Under the pieces are notes generated by a model. The model made no database searches, was not told the origin of the DNA, and worked only from the letters and a program-made list of their open reading frames with translations. This document shows, piece after piece, positions 54,501 through 59,873 of a DNA stretch of 64,000 bases; position 1 is the first letter of the stretch; each line of letters opens with the position of its first letter. The DNA is from Amarolinea aalborgensis (GTDB taxonomy: Bacteria > Chloroflexota > Anaerolineae > SSC4 > Amarolineaceae): NCBI RefSeq assembly GCF_900491745.1, contig NZ_UETR01000010.1, positions 62,001 to 126,000 of the forward strand. The letters run 5' to 3'. Made by a program: the position numbers and the translations under genes.

Positions 54501-55333
54501 AGCGCATCAAGAACATTTGGGGCAAAGCCTACAGCCGGGGCATCCGCGGCTGGATCCTGTTCGACCTGGGTCAACTGGGCCGCGCCGTTGACGAGCTGAG
54601 CCTGGCCGCGCAAGAAGCACAGGAAGCTGGCTTTCTGTTCGGTCGGGTCTATACGCGCTTGATGTTGGCCCTCACTTACAGCGAGTTGGGGATGATCGAA
54701 GCCGCGCTCGGGGCCGCGACCGAGGCCGTGTCCCTGGCGACGGAGCAGATGGCGCAGCTCGCTGTGCCCAGCCAGGCCCTGCTGCTCTTTTTGGGCGTGC
54801 GGGCGGGCCGGCCAGACGCCCCGTTGGCGTCCCGGCTGGGCCAACACCAGGATGACGACGGCATGTCCAACGCCCTGCAATTCTACTTCTTGGGCCTGGC
54901 GATGGCGACCTGGGCGCTGCACCAGGGCAACGCGCAGGAAGCGTTGACCCTGTCTGAAGCGATGCTGGCGCGCACCACGGCGGCCGGTGCGGCCACGTGG
55001 GCGGTTGATGCGGCGCTGCTGCGCGCGGAGGCGCTGCTTGCCCTGGATCGCCGCGAGGAGGCCTTTGCCCAGTTGCAGCAGGCCGAGGCCGCCGTGGAGG
55101 CGATGCAGTTGCACCGCGCGCAATGGCACGTGCTGCTGGCCCTGGCCGATTTAGAGGAATCGCGTGGAGAACACCCGCAGGCCCAGCAGCATCGCGGCCG
55201 CGCCCGCGCGGAGATTGAAGTCATTCTTGCCAACACCTCACGCCCCGACCAGCAAGCTGCTTTCCTGGCCCAGCCGAAGGTGCGCCGCCTGCTGGAGACT
55301 GCAGCCTCTGCCGGTCCGCCCGCCAACGGATGA
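51587..55333 (+). CDS. Zinc-ribbon / class III nucleotide cyclase / AAA / TPR protein (second paralogue)
   Basis: This 1248-residue paralogue of the previous gene has the same domain order. Zinc ribbons are CSICQTPNRDGAHFCRQCG and CPRCGAAAPPNANYCDHCG. The cyclase domain has FCDVKGSTRAAAELDPEEW, MGDGILAFFGAPIAHEDDPQRAVLAGLEI and ALGDAINLAARMEQT. The ATPase has GEAGLGKSR and LLVLDDLHWAD, and TPR-like helices fill the C-terminal part. The N-terminal third is very close to the first copy, and the TPR part is much more divergent. That suggests duplication followed by change in ligand or partner. The ATG at 51587 is preferred over a TTG six bases earlier. Confidence 0.88.
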   Translation: MICSICQTPNRDGAHFCRQCGALLSGQCPRCGAAAPPNANYCDHCGLPLSPRSQATWWLERPSASAQPWERSTDSPASPRAVEAAPTPTAAQPALQQYIPKELLAKLEAAQARGAMLGERRIVTMLFCDVKGSTRAAAELDPEEWSEVINGAFELMIRPVYQYEGMVARLMGDGILAFFGAPIAHEDDPQRAVLAGLEILRGLAGVRDKVQRQWGIDLDARVGINTGLVVVGAVGSDLRVEYTALGDAINLAARMEQTAAPGTVQVAEATYRLVAAHFEFKDLGEVQVKGKDQPVRAYQVLSRRTVAGADRNAPEVLSPLVGRGQELATLIDRVETVQAGRGAIVALIGEAGLGKSRLLHETIAAWQARQEAPSNCYEIAALSYESMQAYGLVRRLMRRALDITAETEPAEARARIADTVSQLAADSPALLQQAIETLFGVSATDGQPPLEGEGLKRQLFAAVELIWRQQMRQRPLLLVLDDLHWADSASLELLGHLFSLAEREAVLFMVALRPDRASPAWRTVQATEADHPHLTTEIALRPLPAHESLALVEELLGAARLPARFSAAILARAEGNPLFVEEIVRALHERGDHASAAGASLDLPATLQALLTARLDRLDEPLRHVLQLASVLGRTFSYRVLRRLVNGGDTLDEQLISLQRMGLILESARRPEREYSFQQTLIQEAVYSTILLRQRRKYHELAARAIEEIFGERLAELAPVLARHFDEAHVADRAVEYYWRAGAAAMRLYATAEALVHFDRGVALIGANPDLPTELAVRVYDERGRALELCSRFEEARQNFLDLEQLALVRRDARAELAALTAQGRLHSGINPLYDPTAAHALAERARALAHDMGDRTAEVEILWNLMNQERFAEGRLQQAVVYGEQALALARTLGSLNLLPYIVNDLGDVYGSIGEFRRSLELLAEARSLWRSLGNEPMLADSLTGSGVWTGVVGDHEAALTYLDEAMAISERIKNIWGKAYSRGIRGWILFDLGQLGRAVDELSLAAQEAQEAGFLFGRVYTRLMLALTYSELGMIEAALGAATEAVSLATEQMAQLAVPSQALLLFLGVRAGRPDAPLASRLGQHQDDDGMSNALQFYFLGLAMATWALHQGNAQEALTLSEAMLARTTAAGAATWAVDAALLRAEALLALDRREEAFAQLQQAEAAVEAMQLHRAQWHVLLALADLEESRGEHPQAQQHRGRARAEIEVILANTSRPDQQAAFLAQPKVRRLLETAASAGPPANG

Positions 55334-55388
55334 GCGCGTGGGGAGCGTGGGAGGTCAGAGCGCGGCCAATTCGACACGGCAATCTTCA

Positions 55389-55429
55389 TTTCGTGCATAT
55401 TTGCATTCCAACTGCAAATATGCACGAAA
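55389..55429. repeat. 17-bp perfect inverted repeat
   Basis: TTTCGTGCATATTTGCA (55389-55405) and TGCAAATATGCACGAAA (55413-55429) are exact complements with a seven-base loop. It lies 56 bases after the second cyclase-ATPase stop. AT-rich stems are unusual for this genome. No T-run follows. Confidence 0.8.
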
Positions 55430-55498
55430 GACAAGCCGGCTACGGTACTCCGGAGTGGGAAGATCAGCTGGTTCACTCGGGTGCATTTCAATTTCCGG

Positions 55499-55568
55499 GC
55501 ATAGTCCACCATGCAATCGTTGCCGCGACTCCAGGGCTTGCTTGCAAGCGCCAGGTCGCCGGTTCGGC
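55499..55568. repeat. 70-bp module, copy 1 (second copy at the hicA stop)
   Basis: Bases 55499-55568, starting GCATAGTCCACCATGCAATC and ending GGTCGCCGGTTCGGC, match 56686-56755 with about four differences. The five bases before (TTCCG) also resemble TTCCTG at the hicA end. No gene can be supported in the 867 bases between the cyclase-ATPase and hicB; they hold this repeat and several palindromes. Confidence 0.75.
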
Positions 55569-55620
55569 TTCGACGTGAGCTCGGCGGAACGGCCCCCCAT
55601 TTGAGATGCATCCGAGTGAA

Positions 55621-55815
55621 CGTCCCGTAGGGGCGCCTTGACTTGAGACCGACGACGTTCCCCGCGCCCGTCGTCCCGTTAGGGACGATTGAATGAGGGT
55701 ATCCCCCGCGTATCCTGGGCGATACCGCGACCACGGGGGAGGAGGTCAACCGTCCCTACGGGACGGACGCGGATGGCGCGATTATGGCTAAGGTCAGCTG
55801 TCCCTACGGGACAGA
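55621..55815. repeat. Cluster of four GTCCCTACGGGAC-type palindromes
   Basis: Related short palindromes occur at 55621-55635 (CGTCCCGTAGGGGCG), 55672-55687 (CGTCCCGTTAGGGACG), 55751-55767 (CCGTCCCTACGGGACGG) and 55799-55815 (CTGTCCCTACGGGACAG). Spacing is irregular and the sequences between are not repeated, so it is not a CRISPR array. They look like REP-type elements. Confidence 0.7.
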
Positions 55816-55924
55816 TTTCCCCTCCCATGAGAATAGACGCATCACTCACGAGCAGCGTTTACGGCTGAGAGTCGAGCGCAGAATTACCCATCACCTTCGA
55901 ACCAAGATCAATCCATCACGGCGC

Positions 55925-55980
55925 ACGGGGCTGGCGTCTATGCGACGCCAGCCCCGTATAGGTCAAGCGGTGGGTGCGGT
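55925..55980. repeat. Hairpin element GGCTGGCGTC-TATGC-GACGCCAGCC, copy 1
   Basis: ACGGGGCTGGCGTC (55925-55938) pairs perfectly with GACGCCAGCCCCGT (55944-55957). It is followed by GTCAAGCGGTGGGTGCGGTCA. The same layout is found at 57573-57632, and a shorter form at 59840-59864. Confidence 0.75.
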
Positions 55981-56029
55981 CAACTGATCCCCATTTGGCG
56001 AGTCGCGCCAAGATCGCACTGATACGCCA

Positions 56030-56109
56030 AACCCGCTCAAGCGGGTTGCGTTGGCGGCAACCTGCCTCGGCAGGTTTGTGGCATCAGCCCGTGAATTCAT
56101 TCATGGGCT
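56030..56109. repeat. Three adjacent short palindromes
   Basis: AACCCGCT-CA-AGCGGGTT (56030-56047), AACCTGCC-TC-GGCAGGTT (56059-56076) and AGCCCGTGAAT..ATTCATGGGCT (56086-56109, one mismatch) follow each other. They lie just upstream of the hicBA promoter. Confidence 0.65.
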
Positions 56110-56127
56110 GGACGCGGGCGCACGCTG

Positions 56128-56156
56128 TTGCCACAACCAGGCCCACATGGTAAAAT
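56128..56156 (+). promoter_or_regulatory. Promoter of hicBA
   Basis: TTGCCA (56128-56133) and TAAAAT (56151-56156) are separated by 17 bases, 45 bases upstream of the hicB ATG. Confidence 0.6.
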
Positions 56157-56162
56157 CGAGCC

Positions 56163-56179
56163 ATATCCGATTTCGATAT
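56163..56179. promoter_or_regulatory. Possible HicB operator
   Basis: The dyad ATATC (56163-56167) and GATAT (56175-56179) is spaced by seven bases just after the -10 box. TA operons of this type are usually autoregulated by the antitoxin binding such a dyad; this is inferred. Confidence 0.35.
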
Positions 56180-56200
56180 CGCGTTTGAAAGGTGCACTTG

Positions 56201-56473
56201 ATGAGCGAGTTGATCTTGTCCATTAGCATCGAGCCGTTAGAAGAAGGCGGTTATCTCGCAACCAGCGATGATCTACAGGGACTGATTGCCCAGGGCCGCA
56301 CGATGGCGGAAACCCTGGAAATCGCACAGGATGTGGCGCGCAAGTTGATCGAGTCTTATCTGGAGCACGGGGATCCATTGCCTCCGAAGGTCGCCGCCGC
56401 ACTTAACCAAACGCAGCGACGAACCAGGATCAGAATTCCTGTAGGCTTTGCTCCTGAGGCAGTCGGGGCATGA
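56201..56473 (+). CDS. hicB: HicB-family antitoxin
   Basis: This 90-residue protein has the HicB partly-degraded RNase H-like fold: ILSISIEPLEEGGYLATSDDLQGLIAQGRTMAETLEIAQDVARKLIESYLEHGDPLP. It neutralises the HicA RNase. The C-terminal part is basic (QRRTRIRIPV) and short, without an obvious DNA-binding domain. The ATG at 56201 has GAAAGG at eight bases. It overlaps hicA by ATGA. The antitoxin-first order is the reverse of the E. coli hicAB layout. Confidence 0.85.
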   Translation: MSELILSISIEPLEEGGYLATSDDLQGLIAQGRTMAETLEIAQDVARKLIESYLEHGDPLPPKVAAALNQTQRRTRIRIPVGFAPEAVGA

Positions 56474-56691
56474 GCCGGCTGCCTTCACTCACCTATCGCG
56501 AGGTAATCGCTGGACTGCGCCGGGCTGGGTTTGTGTTTGATCGCCAGGCCAAAGGGAGTCACGAAATCTGGTACAACCCAGAGACTCATAGGCGCACCAC
56601 GGTACCGAACCATCCCGGGGAGATCGCGAAAGGCACACTGCGCGCCATCATTCGAGAAGCCGGCCTGTCGGTGGACGATTTCCTGGCATAG
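56470..56691 (+). CDS. hicA: HicA-family mRNA interferase toxin
   Basis: This 73-residue protein has a dsRBD-like fold. It reads LTYREVIAGLRRAGFVFDRQAKGSHEIWYNPETHRRTTVPNHPGEIAKGTLRAIIREAGLSVDDFL. The GSHEIW His is the catalytic residue known for HicA, which cleaves mRNA. All family landmarks are intact, so it is probably active. Its stop codon lies within the first bases of the 70-bp repeat module. Confidence 0.88.
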   Translation: MSRLPSLTYREVIAGLRRAGFVFDRQAKGSHEIWYNPETHRRTTVPNHPGEIAKGTLRAIIREAGLSVDDFLA

Positions 56692-56755
56692 TCCACCATG
56701 CAATCGTTGCAGCGATTCCAGTGCTTGCTTGCAAGCGTCAGGTCGCCGGTTCGGC
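56686..56755. repeat. 70-bp module, copy 2, overlapping the hicA stop
   Basis: It matches 55499-55568 with about four differences. The hicA TAG (56689-56691) lies inside its left end. The upstream copy may mark a lost hicA-like gene end or an insertion target. Confidence 0.7.
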
Positions 56756-56791
56756 CCCCAGGTTAAAATGCACCCGGTTCACTCAGGATGC

Positions 56792-56820
56792 TTGGCAGGA
56801 ACTGCGCCGTATGTTACAAT
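56792..56820 (+). promoter_or_regulatory. Promoter of vapBC
   Basis: TTGGCA (56792-56797) and TACAAT (56815-56820) are 17 bases apart, 50 bases before the antitoxin ATG. Confidence 0.55.
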
Positions 56821-56870
56821 CAACCTGTGACAGCGGAGGTAGTTAGGTGAATGAAAATGAGGTGAGGTGA

Positions 56871-57113
56871 ATGGAAGCGGGAAATATCGTGCATGAAATG
56901 GCATCGTTACCACCACAGGCTCAACAGGAAGTTCTGGATTTTGTGGCCTTTTTGAAGACCCGTTATGCAACTAAACCTCTGGCCTGGAAAGCGAAACGAA
57001 CTAAGCTGGCAGATGAGCCTTTCATTGGAATGTGGCAAGGGCGTGAGGACATGCGTGATAGCACAGCCTGGGTTCGGGATCACCGGCAACGTGAATGGGG
57101 GAACAACGCATGA
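56871..57113 (+). CDS. vapB: VapB-like antitoxin (DUF2281 type)
   Basis: This 80-residue protein opens with IVHEMASLPPQAQQEVLDFVAFLKTRYA, the helical pattern of DUF2281 antitoxins. It ends with a disordered, toxin-binding-like tail (EPFIGMWQGREDMRDSTAWVRDHRQREW) containing the typical GMWxGREDMxDS motif. The pairing with the PIN gene, which overlaps by four bases, makes the role clear. Confidence 0.85.
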   Translation: MEAGNIVHEMASLPPQAQQEVLDFVAFLKTRYATKPLAWKAKRTKLADEPFIGMWQGREDMRDSTAWVRDHRQREWGNNA

Positions 57114-57514
57114 ATGCGTTGACCATCGTTGATAGTGATGTTTTGATTGATGCAGCACAAAAAATCGAAGCGGCAATTGACTGCCTGGCACGAATCGAGA
57201 ATCAATCTGTCCTGGCCGTAAGCGTGATAACTCAGATGGAATTGATCGTGGGTTGTCGGAATAAGGCCGAGCTGCGCCACACTGAGCGCTTCTTGCAACG
57301 GTTTCGGGTTATCAAACTGAGTGAAACGATGTGCGACACGGCACTTGACCTTGTTCGTGAGTATCGGCTGAGCGATGGGCTGCTGATTCCTGATTCTCTG
57401 ATTGCAGCCACTGCCATCGTCTTGAACCAACCATTCGTTACCAAGAATCAACGCGATTATCGTTTCATCCACGGACTGCATTTGTTGTCTTATCCCGGAC
57501 TCAACGATCAATGA
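57110..57514 (+). CDS. vapC: VapC-family PIN-domain toxin
   Basis: This 134-residue ribonuclease has the PIN acidic residues: D in IVDSDVLID, E in ITQMELIVGC, D in LIPDSLIAATAIVLNQPFVTKNQRDY. VapC toxins cut tRNA or rRNA. The ATG at 57110 overlaps the antitoxin stop and follows GGGGGAAC. All acidic residues are present, so it is probably active. Confidence 0.9.
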   Translation: MNALTIVDSDVLIDAAQKIEAAIDCLARIENQSVLAVSVITQMELIVGCRNKAELRHTERFLQRFRVIKLSETMCDTALDLVREYRLSDGLLIPDSLIAATAIVLNQPFVTKNQRDYRFIHGLHLLSYPGLNDQ

Positions 57515-57572
57515 CCTCGACGTTGGTCTGTTGGTGTGGGCGTGAAGTTCATTGGACGATAGGGCAAACCAC

Positions 57573-57632
57573 ACGGGGCTGGAGTCTATGAGACTCCAGC
57601 CCCGCCCGCGTCAAGCGGTGGTTGCGGTCAGT
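57573..57632. repeat. Hairpin element GGCTGGAGTC-TATGA-GACTCCAGCC, copy 2
   Basis: CGGGGCTGGAGTC pairs perfectly with GACTCCAGCCCCG around TATGA. GTCAAGCGGTGG and TTGCGGTCA follow. It lies between vapC and the relic of an FtsK C-terminus. On the minus strand it could end transcripts. Confidence 0.7.
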
Positions 57633-57720
57633 CACCCGCCTGCTAGCGCCCCATGCCGCCGGAACTTCATCCTCGCTGTAGAATGTAATATCGCTCTCTT
57701 GGCCGTCACGCAGACCTGCA
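57630..57720 (-). pseudogene. Relic resembling the C-terminus of the FtsK-like ATPase
   Basis: The minus strand reads DITFYSEDEVPAAWGAS, close to the intact ATPase end ALFYSEDEGRLEKF..GAPADAW. The DNA CTTCATCCTCGCTGTAGAA is shared exactly by both places. It is just downstream of the TPR/zinc-ribbon gene, without a start or domain, and next to the same hairpin type that ends the intact gene. I read it as what is left of a second copy. Confidence 0.45.
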
Positions 57721-59277
57721 TCAAATGGTAGACTTGAAGGGCTGGCGGCAGTGTTTGCACATCTTGGCGTCGCTGCGCACGTATCCACCGCAGTTCGAGC
57801 ACTGCCAGGTATTCGGTTGCGCGCCTGGCACAAGATGGGCGTCCGGAGGGGGAGCCGCGGACACGGCCGCCTTGGCTTGCTGCCAGGTCTCAGCGCTGTT
57901 TGGATTCTCCTGTGCAATCTTTTCGAAAATGGCGTGCGTGCTTTGCGCGAGCGTTGGCAATTCCCCCTTGTCACGCGCACTGAGATAAGCCCGATAGAAT
58001 TCCGTGAAACCGGGCATCTGCGGCTCAGCCGCGGCCATTTCGTCGAAGTATTGTTTTGCGCTCTTGGCTCGCTGCTTCGGGTTCTTAATTCGATTTACCG
58101 CTACGATCACGCCACCTACAGGTGCCAATACTAAGCCGACAAGCAAGGGCAAGGCAATTGCCTCGTCGCCGCCGCCAATGGCAGCAGCAAGTATGAGTGC
58201 AATGGATATTCCAATCCATGTCAATATCCCCAACAATATGGCTACCAGATAGTTCGGTTTCGATCGTGTGTCGGCTTCAGTCCACGCTTTCGTAACCCCC
58301 TTGCCGTAAACGGCTTTAGCTGTGTCGAGATAGCTCTGGTAGGCAGATTGACGTTTCTCTGACTGAGCGATGTGCGCTAGATCAGCTTCAGCTTCGGCAT
58401 GGGCGCCAAGTGCCTTGAACAACCCTGCGCGCAACTTCAGGGTTTCTATGTCGTTCGGATTGAGTTCCAGGGCGGCGGAATAGTCGGTGAGAGCCTTGGT
58501 TTGTTCATTCTGATCGGTGTAGAACTGACCCCTGGCGCGCAAGTTGGCGACGCTCCGCCGAAGCGTGATTGCCCTGGTGAAGTCATCCAACGCTTTGTTG
58601 GGAGCGCCTGTGAGGGCATACAATCGCCCACGCTCCCGGTAGTTATCCGCGTCGCCCGGCTGGATCGAGATGGCTTGATTGATGTCGGACAGCGCGCGAT
58701 CGTATTCACCAATCGAACGGAGTACCAAACAACGCGAGTAATAGAGAACCTCCCAGCCTGGTTCAAGCTGGATTGCCTTTGTGAAATCGCGTAACGCGTC
58801 GCTCGGCTGGTTTTGTTTATTGAAGGCTCGCCCCCTTAGATAGTACGAACTGGCAAAGGCATCGCCCAAAGCATCCCGATCCAGTTGAACGCGAGAGGTT
58901 TCTACTATTCGGATTGCCTCTGTTAGATCTTCGATGGCCTTGGCATACTGTTCACTAAGGTAGTAAGCCGTACCTCTGATCGAGTAGCCGTTAACCTTGG
59001 CTTCGGCAATCTCATTGGATATGAGGTGCTTAGTCGCGGTAGCGATCGCTTCTTCATAGAGGCCTTGATCCATTTGAGCGCTGGTGGTCTTGATCGCTTG
59101 ATTGAATGCTTCGATCTTAGCATTCTGCTGGGACATCCGTGAGGACCGGATCCCCAAACCGATGAGGGTACCGACGCCTCCGGATATACTATCTGAGGAG
59201 GACACCTGCTGCAATCCCTGTTGCATACCACCCTGATCTTCTTCGTATTTGTTCTTGATTTCGCTGTACGTTGACAT
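57721..59277 (-). CDS. TPR / two-helix membrane / zinc-ribbon protein
   Basis: This 518-residue protein has tetratricopeptide repeats from about residue 55 to 310, for example YLSEQYAKAIEDLTEAIRI and YDRALSDINQAISIQPGDADNYRERGRLYALTG. Two membrane helices follow (about 345-405, YLVAILLGILTWIGISIALILAAAI and LPLLVGLVLAPVGGVIVAV). A helical linker and a C-terminal zinc ribbon (WQCSNCGGYVRSDAKMCKHCRQPF) end it. The function is unknown; it looks like a scaffold. AAGGTGGAAC precedes the ATG. It is on the same strand as the FtsK-like gene and its GC content is lower than the core genes. Confidence 0.8.
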   Translation of the reverse strand: MSTYSEIKNKYEEDQGGMQQGLQQVSSSDSISGGVGTLIGLGIRSSRMSQQNAKIEAFNQAIKTTSAQMDQGLYEEAIATATKHLISNEIAEAKVNGYSIRGTAYYLSEQYAKAIEDLTEAIRIVETSRVQLDRDALGDAFASSYYLRGRAFNKQNQPSDALRDFTKAIQLEPGWEVLYYSRCLVLRSIGEYDRALSDINQAISIQPGDADNYRERGRLYALTGAPNKALDDFTRAITLRRSVANLRARGQFYTDQNEQTKALTDYSAALELNPNDIETLKLRAGLFKALGAHAEAEADLAHIAQSEKRQSAYQSYLDTAKAVYGKGVTKAWTEADTRSKPNYLVAILLGILTWIGISIALILAAAIGGGDEAIALPLLVGLVLAPVGGVIVAVNRIKNPKQRAKSAKQYFDEMAAAEPQMPGFTEFYRAYLSARDKGELPTLAQSTHAIFEKIAQENPNSAETWQQAKAAVSAAPPPDAHLVPGAQPNTWQCSNCGGYVRSDAKMCKHCRQPFKSTI

Positions 59278-59467
59278 GTTCCACCTTTATGTTTGCTACT
59301 TGGCGTAGCGCTTCCCAACCGTTCTTCACCTCGGTTGAAGTGTCATAATGATTTCCTGGCACAGTGGGCGATTCGATAGTCAACCAACTGACCTCTCCGG
59401 CAATTGGATGGCGCCTGATGATGAAAACCAGACCGCACCCAGACCCAAAAGCCCCACGGCGCGCAAC

Positions 59468-59659
59468 TTACTTGTATACCCTCCCCACCACCCCATACCG
59501 CGTCGAGTGACATCTGGGGCACTCGCGCCCGCCATTGCTGCCTGGGCAGCGGTGACAAAATTCAGTGCGACAGCTATCGCACTGGTAGATCTCCATGTGC
59601 GAAGCAAGCCAACTGTCGGGCTTACTGCCACAACGTGGACACTGATAGTAGTTTGCCAT
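59468..59659 (-). CDS. Zinc-ribbon miniprotein
   Basis: This 63-residue protein has four Cys pairs or near-pairs: YQCPRCGSKPD, IYQCDSCRTEFCHRCPG, ECPRCHSTRYG. It probably binds two or three zinc ions. GAGGAG lies just before the ATG. It is placed between the TPR/zinc-ribbon gene and the FtsK-like gene on the same strand. A role as a nucleic acid or protein adaptor is a guess. The 190 bases after it, up to the TPR gene, hold nothing else that I can support. Confidence 0.7.
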   Translation of the reverse strand: MANYYQCPRCGSKPDSWLASHMEIYQCDSCRTEFCHRCPGSNGGRECPRCHSTRYGVVGRVYK

Positions 59660-59706
59660 AGGATCTCCTCAAATCAATTGCACGAACCACCGCGGGTTCT
59701 CCAGAT

Positions 59707-59832
59707 TCATATGTTTGAGCCAAACTGCGCCAGCACGCGCATTGTCTGTTCGAACTCCTGGCCGTACTTTTGATGCTCCTGGTCGCGCCAGGTGTCGCCC
59801 AGTAGGCGAAATTGGGCGTTCAAGCAATACAC
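59707..59832 (-). pseudogene. Fragment of a WXG100-like small helical protein
   Basis: The minus strand from 59832 or 59823 reads NAQFRLLGDTWRDQEHQKYG, then QEFEQTMRVLAQFGSNI and a stop at 59707. The W-D-Q and acidic/aromatic helix pattern resembles the C-terminal half of small two-helix proteins found near FtsK-like ATPases. The N-terminal half is missing; upstream is the hairpin copy and then the ATPase gene. It could be a 38-42-residue protein, but a truncated gene is more likely. Confidence 0.45.
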
Positions 59833-59839
59833 AAGGAAC

Positions 59840-59864
59840 GGCTGACGTCTATGAGACGCCAGCC
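59840..59864. repeat. Hairpin element GGCTGACGTC-TATGA-GACGCCAGCC, copy 3
   Basis: The two ten-base arms pair with one mismatch around TATGA. It lies ten bases after the FtsK-like stop codon on the minus strand. The flanking GTCAGGTG is a shortened form of the tail seen in copies 1 and 2. Confidence 0.65.
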
Positions 59865-59873
59865 TTGCGTGCG

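Noticed and set aside
55330..55604. Small frames after the second cyclase-ATPase gene
   Set aside because: They read through the 17-bp hairpin and the repeated 70-bp module, with no ribosome-binding site or recognisable domain.
55784..55987. 67-residue basic frame
   Set aside because: It passes through two palindromes and has no initiation site.
55621..56109. Possible CRISPR array
   Set aside because: The palindromes are short, of several types and irregularly spaced, with no equal spacers and no cas genes.
59380..59631. 83-residue minus-strand frame overlapping the zinc-ribbon miniprotein
   Set aside because: The overlapping 63-residue frame has clear Cys pairs and a ribosome-binding site; this one has neither.
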